NCBI RefSeq assembly: GCF_004745485.1
Contig: NZ_RHFG01000007.1
Location: 1 to 64,000 of the forward strand
DNA from: Brevibacterium sp. S22
GTDB lineage: Bacteria > Actinomycetota > Actinomycetes > Actinomycetales > Brevibacteriaceae
Direction: 5' to 3'
DNA length: 64,000 nt
Shown: piece after piece, positions 45,581-53,972 of the stretch
Layout: each line of letters opens with the position of its first letter
Position numbering within the stretch: position 1 is the stretch's first letter
Made by a program: the position numbers and the translations under genes
The notes under the pieces: model-generated
Seen by the model: only the letters and a program-made list of their open reading frames with translations
What the model was told of the DNA's origin: nothing
Databases searched by the model: none

Positions 45581-46723
45581 GTGGTCTACGAGTTCGTCAT
45601 CGTCGGAGCCGGTGCCTATGGATGCGCTGTGGCCTATCACCTTGCAAAACGCGGGCACAGTGTCCGCGTCTTGGAGGCCGGCGAGATCGCTGCGGAAGCG
45701 TCAGGTGGAGGTGGCAAGCGTGGAGTGCGCGGGAACCGCCGTGACATCCGTGAACTGCCCTTGATCAGCGAGGCGTATCAGCTGTGGCCGTCCTTGGCCG
45801 AGGAACTCGGAGGCCCGACGGGTTATGTGCGGACGGGGGGTGTGAACCTGATCGAAAAGGAATCCGTCGGAATGCGCGGAGGCATGGTGGCGGCAGAGGC
45901 GATTCGAGCGACTCAGTCAGATTTGGGGGTGCCCACGGAATTCTGGACCGCAGAGGATGTGCAGGAGAGGCTTCCGCAGGCGAGCTCATCGATACAGGGT
46001 GCACTGTACGCTCCCCTGGACGGTGTCGCCGGCCACCAGGACACCACCCTTGCATATGCCGCTGCGGCCAGAAGAGCCGGTGCGGAGATCACTGAGCACG
46101 ATCCGGTCGTGCGCATCTTCGATAGGGGCGGTGGAGCTCGCCACGGTGCAGAAGCTGCCCAGTCGGGGCTCGTCAGTGCGAGTCAGGCTGTCCTGATCAC
46201 CACCAATGCCACGGCCGGATCACTCACCTCCGAGAGCTTTGGGTACAGACTTCCGACGTGGACGGCATACCCGCAGGCCGTCTGGCTGCGTCCCGAGAAC
46301 GAGTTTCAGTGTCCGTACCTGGTCGGACACGACAGCCGAACTCTGTCAGTGAAGGTCGACAACGAGGGTGTCATCCAACTCAGCGGCGGGTGGCGGGGAC
46401 GTTTCGACCCGGCAACAGGGTCCGGCACACCTGTGGAAGGCAACGTGGCCGGAAGCATCCGCGAACTGGAGGCGACGTTCCCTGGTTTGGGCTCACTGAA
46501 TCGACTCGGAGTCGACACGTCCCGTGCCGAGTCCGGTTCAGTCGACCAACTTCCGATCATCGACGCCATCCCAGGTACTCAGGGCGTCGTCGTTGCCACA
46601 GGATGGAGCGGCCATGGTTGGGCATTGCTCCCCGCGATGTCAGCCCATATCGCCGACTTCCTGGCGACAGGACACCGACCGCATCAGATCGACCACACCG
46701 CCATTGAACGCTTGAGGGGCTGA
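45581..46723 (+). CDS. FAD-dependent amine/amino-acid oxidoreductase (DAO family)
   Basis: A 380-residue glycine/sarcosine-oxidase-like flavoenzyme. EFVIVGAGAYGCAVAYHLAK is the FAD-binding fold, EASGGGGKRGVRGNRRDIRE follows where other family members have the FAD-contacting Gly-rich loop, and the C-terminal VVVATGWSGHGWALLPAMS closes the FAD site. Substrates of the family are secondary amines, D-amino acids or glycine. The next gene is a glutamate-type carrier six bases away, so an acidic amino acid or N-methyl derivative is plausible. The start is GTG after AAAGGGAG. Confidence 0.87.
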   Translation: MVYEFVIVGAGAYGCAVAYHLAKRGHSVRVLEAGEIAAEASGGGGKRGVRGNRRDIRELPLISEAYQLWPSLAEELGGPTGYVRTGGVNLIEKESVGMRGGMVAAEAIRATQSDLGVPTEFWTAEDVQERLPQASSSIQGALYAPLDGVAGHQDTTLAYAAAARRAGAEITEHDPVVRIFDRGGGARHGAEAAQSGLVSASQAVLITTNATAGSLTSESFGYRLPTWTAYPQAVWLRPENEFQCPYLVGHDSRTLSVKVDNEGVIQLSGGWRGRFDPATGSGTPVEGNVAGSIRELEATFPGLGSLNRLGVDTSRAESGSVDQLPIIDAIPGTQGVVVATGWSGHGWALLPAMSAHIADFLATGHRPHQIDHTAIERLRG

Positions 46724-46728
46724 GACAT

Positions 46729-48123
46729 ATGGAAATGATGGAATTCGACAGTGACGGGCTCACTGTACTGCTGATGGCAGTGGCTGGTTTGGGGGTCCTG
46801 CTCGTCCTGGGCGTACTTCTCCGGATCTGGGTGCCACTGCTGCGGAGGATCTTCCTCCCCGCCTCGCTCGTGGGCGGTGTGATCGGACTCGTTCTCGGCC
46901 CTAATGTCGTGGGCCTGGTGTCGGAGGGAATCTCTGCGACGTGGAGCGGGCTGGCCGGAGTCCTGATATCGGTCGTGTTCGCACCGATGCTGCTCGGTCA
47001 GAAGCTGCCTCGCATCAAGGAAGTCGCCGAGGATGCCGGGCCGCACGTTTGGATGGCATGGTTCAGCACGGCGGCGCAGGTCGCGATTCCGTGTCTTCTG
47101 CTGTTCCTGGTCTTTGAGCAGGGAACAGGGACAAATCCACTGTTCTCCACCATTTTCGAAGCCTCCTGGTCGGGTGGCCACGGGACGGCTGCCGGTATGG
47201 AACAGGCATGGTCGGCATTGGGGTGGGAGGAAGGAACTTCCTTGGCGTTGGGTGCCGCCACCATCAGTCTCATCTTCGGCATTCTTATGGGGACCATTTT
47301 GATCAATATCGGTGCTCGGCGAGGACACCTCAAATACCTGGGCGAGAAGTCCGATGCGGGCGGGTCCGATGTACTTGGCGAAGAAGAGAGCGAGGGCCAC
47401 ATGGTGACCCGGCTGAGTCCCCAATCCCTGAGTACTCTGGGCTTCCACTTTGCCCTAATCCTCGTGGCCATTCTCATCGGCTTCGGGCTCAAGACAGTCC
47501 TCGACCCGATCATCACGGGAATGCCGCTGTTTCCGCTGGCGATGATCGGTGGTTTCGTCGTGCACCTGGCCATCTCCCGCACGAGTCTCTATCGGCTCGT
47601 CGACAAGTCGACGCTCGACGCGATCGCAGCAGTGTTTCTCGACTTCCTCGTGGTGTCTGCAGTTGCGAGCCTGTCGATACCCGTGATTCTTGAGAACTGG
47701 ATCGCATTGACAGTCATCTCGCTGACGATGGCCGTTCTCAGCTTGGGCATCTTCTTCTTCCTCGCGCCTCGGATCTTCAAACGGGACTGGTTCGAGAACG
47801 GTCTCGTGCAGTTCGGCACACAGACTGGAGTCGTGGCGACTGCTCTGCTGCTGCTTCGCACCGCGGATCCGAAGATGCGATCCAACGGCTATCGTGGCCT
47901 TGCCCTCAGCCGACCGTTCATCAGTCCTTTCATCGGAGGAGGCTTGGTTACAGCGCTGTTTCCGATTCTCGTCATGGAGTACGGCAATCTGTGGGTGGGG
48001 CTGGGATGTCTGCTGTTCTGCATTGTTCTCATGCCGCTTGCCAGGGCGATCGGGTTGTGGGCGCCATCGAGTTCAGCAAAGCGTCAAGATGCGGAGCGGG
48101 TGGAGGCCGCGCGCGACTATTGA
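46729..48123 (+). CDS. GltS-like sodium/glutamate symporter family transporter
   Basis: A 464-residue membrane protein with about ten or more helices. The two inverted hairpin regions of the GltS family show as SWSGGHGTAAGMEQAW and VQFGTQTGVVATALLLLRTADP. Its substrate is probably an acidic amino acid or an analogue used by the preceding flavoenzyme. The gene starts five bases after that gene's stop, so both form one unit controlled by the RpiR protein. A short charged C-terminal tail follows the last helix. Confidence 0.87.
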   Translation: MEMMEFDSDGLTVLLMAVAGLGVLLVLGVLLRIWVPLLRRIFLPASLVGGVIGLVLGPNVVGLVSEGISATWSGLAGVLISVVFAPMLLGQKLPRIKEVAEDAGPHVWMAWFSTAAQVAIPCLLLFLVFEQGTGTNPLFSTIFEASWSGGHGTAAGMEQAWSALGWEEGTSLALGAATISLIFGILMGTILINIGARRGHLKYLGEKSDAGGSDVLGEEESEGHMVTRLSPQSLSTLGFHFALILVAILIGFGLKTVLDPIITGMPLFPLAMIGGFVVHLAISRTSLYRLVDKSTLDAIAAVFLDFLVVSAVASLSIPVILENWIALTVISLTMAVLSLGIFFFLAPRIFKRDWFENGLVQFGTQTGVVATALLLLRTADPKMRSNGYRGLALSRPFISPFIGGGLVTALFPILVMEYGNLWVGLGCLLFCIVLMPLARAIGLWAPSSSAKRQDAERVEAARDY

Positions 48124-48139
48124 GACTCCTGCGGAGCGG

Positions 48140-48190
48140 TAGGTGGCCATTCCGGTCGGGTTCCCCTGCGGGGCAGTCGGGCCAGAATGA
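48140..48190. repeat. Family C repeat, copy 2
   Basis: TAGGTGGCCATTCCGGTCGG to GTCGGGCCAGAATGA, three bases shorter than copy 1, with a GC-rich inner hairpin CCCCTGCGGGG. It begins 16 bases after the GltS stop codon. Confidence 0.7.
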
Positions 48191-48419
48191 TCACCGATGC
48201 CTGTGGCTGGTGGCGGTCGCGTAAGAGTCGATCCACCGGACGAATGTTCCATATGGTGGATTTTCTTTGACCAGGCTGTGAACGTGCCGCGAGTATTGAG
48301 AGGGAAGTCACAGTGTCGCCGAGGCGGCCGTCGGGAACGTCTCTCACGGCCATCACCTGGGACGATGTCTTCCTTTCATGCGCTCGACACCCACGAGCCC
48401 GGTACCCGAAGGAGTGTCC

Positions 48420-49583
48420 ATGCCTCAGCCCGCAATCATCGGCTGGTCCCACGGCAGGTTCGGCCGATCCGAGTCCCCGCTGCCGCAGATGATGGCCGAC
48501 GTCGCCCGTGACGCCATCGCCGAGGCGGGCCTGGAACCGGCAGACATCGACGTCATCCATGTCGGCGTATTCAACAACGGACTCTCCCGCCAAGGCTTCG
48601 AAGCCGCACTGCCGGGCACCGTGTTCCCCGAACTCGCCCGCACCCCCGCCCACCGACATGAGAACGCCTGCGCCACCGGCTCCGCAGCCATCTTCGCCGC
48701 CCACGACTCCATCGCCGCCGGCCGCTACCGCACCGCTCTGGTCATCGGCGCCGAACGCATGACTCAGGCCTCCGGCCACGACGTCAACGAGGTGCTGCTG
48801 AGCGCCAGTTTCCGGGAAGAGGAAGAGCACTATAAATCCTTCGCCGGAGTCTTCGGCGAGATCGCCCGCCAGTACTTCGACCGGTACGGCGACCACTCGG
48901 AGACCCTCGCGAAGATCGCCGCCAAGAACCATGCCAACGGAGCCCACAACCCGCTGGCCCACATGCAGAAAGACCTCGGCTTCGACTTCTGCAATACCGT
49001 GTCAGAGAAGAACCCCTTCGTCGCCGAACCTCTGCGCCGCACCGACTGCTCGATGGTCTCCGACGGCGCCGCAGCGCTGGTCATGGCCGCCGAGGATGTC
49101 GCCGCCTCCGCCCCGCAGGCCGTGACCTGGCGCGGCATGGGCAACGCCAACGATGTCCTGCCCCTGTCCCAGCGCGACCCGCTTGAGATGGCCGGAGCCC
49201 GCGCCGCCATGGACCAGGCCTTGAAGTCCGCCGGCATCGGCATCGACGACCTCGACTTCCTCGAGACCCACGACTGCTTCACGATCGCCGAACTCCTCGA
49301 ATACGAAGCCTTCGGACTCGCCGCCCCCGGCCAGGGACACACCCTGCTCAACGACGGAGCCACCGAAGTCGGCGGCCGCCTGCCCGTCAACCCCTCCGGC
49401 GGACTCAAAGCCAAGGGCCACCCCATCGGCGCCACCGGTGTGTCCATGCACGCCCTGGCCGCCGCCCAGCTCACCGGCCGCTCACCCGGCATCCAGATCG
49501 AGAGCCCGGACCTCGCGGGAGTCTTCAATATGGGCGGCGCCGCCGTGTCGAACTTCGCCTCCGTCCTCGAGCGCGTCCGCTGA
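48420..49583 (+). CDS. Thiolase-like acyltransferase (SCP2/non-specific type)
   Basis: A 387-residue thiolase-fold enzyme. The nucleophile C84 is in ENACATGSAAIFAA and the catalytic His is in GGLKAKGHPIGATG. The usual second Cys (CxG near the C-terminus) is replaced by FNMGGAAVSNF, as is typical of the SCP2/non-specific thiolase group. It would cleave a beta-keto acyl-CoA made from the substrate activated by the next gene's product. GAAGGAG precedes the ATG; the end overlaps the ligase gene by one base. Confidence 0.88.
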   Translation: MPQPAIIGWSHGRFGRSESPLPQMMADVARDAIAEAGLEPADIDVIHVGVFNNGLSRQGFEAALPGTVFPELARTPAHRHENACATGSAAIFAAHDSIAAGRYRTALVIGAERMTQASGHDVNEVLLSASFREEEEHYKSFAGVFGEIARQYFDRYGDHSETLAKIAAKNHANGAHNPLAHMQKDLGFDFCNTVSEKNPFVAEPLRRTDCSMVSDGAAALVMAAEDVAASAPQAVTWRGMGNANDVLPLSQRDPLEMAGARAAMDQALKSAGIGIDDLDFLETHDCFTIAELLEYEAFGLAAPGQGHTLLNDGATEVGGRLPVNPSGGLKAKGHPIGATGVSMHALAAAQLTGRSPGIQIESPDLAGVFNMGGAAVSNFASVLERVR

Positions 49584-51265
49584 TGCGCGCGATCTCCCCG
49601 ACCTCACCGGCGAAGGACTTCACGCCCACACCTCGGCGCGGGGTCAACGTCTCCCACTTCCTCACCCAGACCGCCCGACGTCTGCCCGACCGCCTCGCCG
49701 TCGTCGACGACGACCACGGACAGCGCTGGACCTGGTCCGAACTCGACGCCCGCGCCGAAGCGCTCGCTGCCGCCCTCCAATCCGGCGGCGTCGGCCGCCG
49801 CGACACCGTCCTCCTCGTCTCGGCCAACCACGCCGAGGTGATCCAGTCCTTCTGGGGCATCCTGCGCTCCGGCGGCGTCATCGCCCCACCGAACGCGGCC
49901 CTGTCCACCGAGGAGCTGCTGGGCATCAGCGCCGAGGTGGCCCCCGCCGCCGTCATCGCCGATCGCGCCCACTCCGGCTTCGTCACGGCCCTCAAGGACA
50001 CCGGTTTCTCCGGCCCCGTCCTGTGGATCGGGGAGCTGCCCACCGCCCAGGCAGGAGCCGCACCGGCGGAGGCCGTCAACTCAGCGGTCGACGAGGACGA
50101 CCCCTGCTGGTACTTCTTCACCTCCGGTTCGACCGGCCGACCCAAGGCCGCGACGTTCACACACCGCCACCTCGGCGCGGTGCTGATGAATCACCGCTGC
50201 GACCTGTTCCCCAACGAGGATGAGACCGGGGCCTCCCTCGTCCTCGCTCCGCTGTCGCACGGGGCAGGCATCCACATGCTCGGTCAGGTCTTCGGCGGCA
50301 CACCGTCGATCATCCACCCAGGTGGCAGACCCAACGTGGAGTCCCTGTGGCCGGCCATCGACGGCTACGGAATCACCAACGCCTTCACCGTCCCGACGAT
50401 CCTCAACCGCATCGCCGCCGGCTACCCGACCGGGCGCGGCCCCGAGGACCACACCCTCGAGCGCGTCATCTACGCCGGAGCCCCGATGCTCGCGACCGAC
50501 CAGGCCCGGGCACTCGACCGCCTCGGGCCCTGCCTCGTCCAGTACTTCGGACTCGCCGAGGTGACCGGAGCGATCACGATCCTCCGCCCCGAGGATCACG
50601 GAGCCATCCCCGTCGACGACGCGGGTATCGGGACGTGCGGACGCGCCCGCACCGGAGTCGAGATCATCATCATCGACGAGACCGGCACGCAGCTGCCCGC
50701 CGGCGAACAGGGTGAAGTCTGCGTGGCCGGACCGACCGTGTGCGCCGGATACCTCGGCCGCCCCGACGCCAACGCCGAATCCTTCGCCGGCGGCGTCTTC
50801 CACACCGGCGACGTCGGCTACCTCGACGAGCGCGGCTTTCTGTTCCTCACCGGCCGGAAGTCCGATATGTACATCTCCGGCGGATCGAACGTCTACCCGC
50901 GTGAGATCGAGGAACTCCTCCTCACCGACACCGAGGTGGCCCAAGCCGTCGTCGTGGGCGTGCCCGATCCGCAGTGGGGAGAGATCGGCGTGGCCGTCAT
51001 CGAAAGAGCGGAGACTCCCGCCGGTACAGATGGAGGCGGCGGACCGGATGGAGGCAACTCGTCGGGCGCAGACCTCGCGGCGGCTGTGAGCCGTGCCGAT
51101 GATCTGCAGGAGCGCCTGACCGCGCTGTGTAAGTCGGGGCTTGCCTCGTACAAAGTGCCCAAGGAGATCCACTTCGTCGAGACGATGCCGGTCACCGCCT
51201 ACGGCAAACTCGCCCGCAAGGAACTCAAGGCCGAATACTCCCAAGGACGGGGCAGCGCACGATGA
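49583..51265 (+). CDS. Acyl-CoA ligase (AMP-binding family)
   Basis: A 560-residue adenylate-forming CoA ligase. Motifs are YFFTSGSTGRPKAATFTH (P-loop-like), YFGLAEVTGAI, GDVGYLDERGFLFLTGR and DMYISGGSNVYPREIEE. The catalytic Lys lies in MPVTAYGKLARKEL. A Gly/Ser/Asp-rich insertion (TPAGTDGGGGPDGGNSSG) breaks the C-terminal domain near residue 480. It activates an unknown carboxylic acid, likely the one imported by the TRAP system downstream. It is translationally coupled to both neighbours. Confidence 0.9.
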   Translation: MRAISPTSPAKDFTPTPRRGVNVSHFLTQTARRLPDRLAVVDDDHGQRWTWSELDARAEALAAALQSGGVGRRDTVLLVSANHAEVIQSFWGILRSGGVIAPPNAALSTEELLGISAEVAPAAVIADRAHSGFVTALKDTGFSGPVLWIGELPTAQAGAAPAEAVNSAVDEDDPCWYFFTSGSTGRPKAATFTHRHLGAVLMNHRCDLFPNEDETGASLVLAPLSHGAGIHMLGQVFGGTPSIIHPGGRPNVESLWPAIDGYGITNAFTVPTILNRIAAGYPTGRGPEDHTLERVIYAGAPMLATDQARALDRLGPCLVQYFGLAEVTGAITILRPEDHGAIPVDDAGIGTCGRARTGVEIIIIDETGTQLPAGEQGEVCVAGPTVCAGYLGRPDANAESFAGGVFHTGDVGYLDERGFLFLTGRKSDMYISGGSNVYPREIEELLLTDTEVAQAVVVGVPDPQWGEIGVAVIERAETPAGTDGGGGPDGGNSSGADLAAAVSRADDLQERLTALCKSGLASYKVPKEIHFVETMPVTAYGKLARKELKAEYSQGRGSAR

Positions 51266-52184
51266 GCGCGGCAGGAAGCGACAGCACGAGCACGACCGGG
51301 CGGGTGGCAGGCGCGGCAGGCAGGTTGGCCGGTACGACGATCATGGCCATCGGCTGCGGCACGCCGGACGGGGAGGTCAACAACGGCTTCGCCGCGGTGA
51401 CTGCGTTCCTGCGTGAGGGTGCACGAGTGTGCATCGTCGACCGTGATCCACGGGCCCTCGACGAGGCGGCCAAGGAGCTCGGTGAGATGGCAGCCGCCGG
51501 CATCAGGAGGGTCGACGGCCCCGGAACGGCGGGCCACCTCGGCGAGGTCGACCTCGACACTCAGCTGACCACGGTCGTCGCCGATGTCGGGGACGAGGCC
51601 TCCGTGGAAGCGGCGTTCGCGCACTGCGCCGACCGCCTCGGCGGACCGACCGTCCTCCACTACAACGTCGGCATCGTCGTCAACGGGGGAGTCGACACCC
51701 TTGATGCCGACGGGTTCCGGCGGGCCCTGGACATCAATCTCACCGGGCCTTCACCGCGATCAAACACGCCCTGCCGCATATGCGCGCCGCGGGCACAGGG
51801 TCGATCATCACGGTCTCCTCCGTCGGGGGCATGCGCTACATGGGGTACGACTACCCGGCGTATGCGGCCTCGAAGGCAGGACTCATCGAACTGACGAAGG
51901 TCGTCGGCGCGCAGTACGCCTCCGAAGGCATCCGCGCGAACTCGATCGCTCCGGGACTCATCGAGACCCCGCTCATCCACCGCTCGATCAGCGGCCACTA
52001 CGACTCGGTCGAGGACATGCTCGCCGCCCGCCATGCCCAGTCGCCGACGGGAAAGATGGGCCGGCCCGAGGATATCGCCGACCTCGCGGTGTTCCTCGCA
52101 TCAAGCGAATCGGCGTACATCAACTCCACGCTCATCCCCGTTGACGGGGGACTGACTCATTACGCAGGGATGCCGAAGCGGTGA
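51262..52184 (+). pseudogene. Short-chain dehydrogenase, frameshifted
   Basis: Two open frames make up one SDR. The first covers residues up to LDINLTG after AAVTAFLREGARVCIVDRD and HYNVGIVVNGG; the second starts at MRAAGTGSIITVSSVGG and contains YAASKAG (YxxxK) and the C-terminal substrate loop. At 51748-51750 the sequence reads GGGCCTTCACC, where one more C restores the frame (GPFTAIKHALPHM). A lost base in a C run could be a real mutation or a sequencing error. The cofactor loop GCGTPDGEVNNG is atypical of TGxxxGIG. Confidence 0.8.
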
Positions 52185-52339
52185 GGGCACGGTGCGAACG
52201 GATGGCGGCGGCCACCTCGGCGGGGGAAGACCCGACCGGCGCGGACGGGCGTTCGCGTGCGGAACTGCGGGCCACCTCGGCGCGGGCATAACCCTGCCGA
52301 CCACGGATACGACAGCGAAATAACGGAATGAAGGAGGCA

Positions 52340-53380
52340 ATGGTGCCGAGAACACGGACGACGAGGACGATGCTCGTCTGGTCCGCCGTACTGATGGTGT
52401 GCGCCCTGCTGCTGGCGGGGTGCGGGACGAACTTCGGCACCACCGACGACGGAAAGCAGCGCTACCGGTGGAAGATGACGGTGACCACGGGCTCGACGAG
52501 CACCTGGTACCTCGCGGCCGAGAAGTTCGCGAAGGACCTCGACGAGGCCACCGACGGGCGGATCACGATGAAGGTCTTCGCCAACGAACGACTGTCGGCC
52601 GGTGAGGCCACGGCCGGAGTCGAACAGCTCATGGACGGGGCGAAGGACTTCTCCTACAACTCGCCGATCATCTACGCCGGAGTCGACCCGCGCTTCGGTG
52701 CGGTGACGGCCCCCTTCGTCTTCGATACCGTGGAGGACGGGCAGAAGGCGCTCGCCGGCACAGGCGGGGACGTCTACGGCGACTACCTCGCCGAACGAGG
52801 TGTCCACCTGCTCGGCTTCGGCGAATCCGGGATGCGGCAGCTGACGAACACGCACCGGCCGATCCACACGCCCGAGGACATGCGCGGCCTGAAGTTCCGC
52901 ATCCCCGGCTTCGGCATGTACACCGACCTCTACCGGCAGATCGGCGCGAACCCGACGACGATGCCCTTCGGCGAAGTGTTCACCGCACTCCAGCAGGGAG
53001 CGATCGACGGTCAGGAGAACCCGATCGACGTCATCCACTCCTCGAACCTCCAAGAGGTCCAGCCGTATCTGACGCTGTGGAACTACTCGTACGATCCGCT
53101 GGTGCTGGGTATCAACAAGGACCTCTTCGACTCGCTGACGCAGGAAGATCAGGAACTCGTGACCCGCCTGGCCGGTGAGGCCAACGAATTCCAGATCGAT
53201 AAGAACCGGGACGGCGAAGAGAAGCTCATCGCTGAACTGAAGGACTCCGGTATGGAGGTCAATGAACTCAGTGACGAGGAGAAGGACGCCTTCCGCACGA
53301 AGCTGAAGCCGATCTACGACGAATACCGCAAGGTCTGGGGACCCGATATGGCCCAGGCGTTCATCCCGAAAGGACTGTGA
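52340..53380 (+). CDS. dctP: TRAP transporter substrate-binding protein (DctP family, lipoprotein)
   Basis: A 346-residue extracytoplasmic binding protein. The signal peptide ends in the lipobox LLAGC, so it is membrane-anchored. The family fold shows in GRITMKVFANERLSAG, the substrate-contact region GLKFRIPGFGMYTDLYRQIG, NPTTMPFGEVFTALQQGAID and GQENPID. It captures an organic acid for the DctQM pair. AAGGAGG lies two to three bases before this ATG; the following GTG is equally possible. The intergenic gap of 155 bp upstream holds two CACCTCGGCG words. Confidence 0.9.
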   Translation: MVPRTRTTRTMLVWSAVLMVCALLLAGCGTNFGTTDDGKQRYRWKMTVTTGSTSTWYLAAEKFAKDLDEATDGRITMKVFANERLSAGEATAGVEQLMDGAKDFSYNSPIIYAGVDPRFGAVTAPFVFDTVEDGQKALAGTGGDVYGDYLAERGVHLLGFGESGMRQLTNTHRPIHTPEDMRGLKFRIPGFGMYTDLYRQIGANPTTMPFGEVFTALQQGAIDGQENPIDVIHSSNLQEVQPYLTLWNYSYDPLVLGINKDLFDSLTQEDQELVTRLAGEANEFQIDKNRDGEEKLIAELKDSGMEVNELSDEEKDAFRTKLKPIYDEYRKVWGPDMAQAFIPKGL

Positions 53381-53381
53381 G

Positions 53382-53972
53382 ATGAGAGTCATCAGATTCT
53401 TCGAGGACTGGGTCGTCATCGCCTCGTTCATGATCATCGTGATCGTCACCTTCGTCAACGTCCTCTCCCGCTACATCTTCAAGGCCTCGCTGGCGTTCTC
53501 CGAGGAGCTGACCATCAACTTCCTCGTCGTCATGACGATGATGGGAGCCGTCGTCGGCATCCGCCTCGGCGCGCATCTCGGGTTCACCTACCTCGTCGAG
53601 AACGCGAAGGGCCAGGTGCGCAAGGCACTGCTCATCACCGGCACCGTGCTCATCGTGCTCTTCCTCGCTGTTCTCCTCATCTGGGGCGGCGAGATGACGA
53701 TCGCGCAGGGTCTGCGTGGACGGGCGACCCCCTCACTGGGCATTCCGCAGTGGCTGTTCACCCTGTCCATCCCACTGGCGGGTCTGCTCGGGATCGTCCG
53801 TAGCATCCAGGCCCTGCGGACCTCGCTTCATGAGGACACTTCCGCCGAGGCGGTCACCCGGCGACTCGCCAGCGAAGCCGCTCCGGTCATCGACGATGCC
53901 GAACTCTCGTCCGGTGCCCGGTCCGATGCACCGTCCGAACTCTCGTCCGATTCCGAAGGAGGCCGGAAATGA
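53382..53972 (+). CDS. dctQ: TRAP transporter small membrane subunit (DctQ)
   Basis: A 196-residue protein with four membrane helices typical of DctQ: FEDWVVIASFMIIVIVTFVN, VLSRYIFKASLAFSEEL and VMTMMGAVVGIRLGAHLG. The C-terminal 50 residues are Ser/Ala/Glu-rich and hydrophilic, longer than usual. It starts one base after dctP and overlaps dctM by ATGA. Confidence 0.9.
   Translation: MRVIRFFEDWVVIASFMIIVIVTFVNVLSRYIFKASLAFSEELTINFLVVMTMMGAVVGIRLGAHLGFTYLVENAKGQVRKALLITGTVLIVLFLAVLLIWGGEMTIAQGLRGRATPSLGIPQWLFTLSIPLAGLLGIVRSIQALRTSLHEDTSAEAVTRRLASEAAPVIDDAELSSGARSDAPSELSSDSEGGRK

Noticed and set aside
48226-48275. Possible fourth family B hairpin (ATCCACC ... GGTGGAT ... GACCAG)
   Set aside because: Only 7-bp arms with an insertion in the right arm; similarity to the family is too weak to call.
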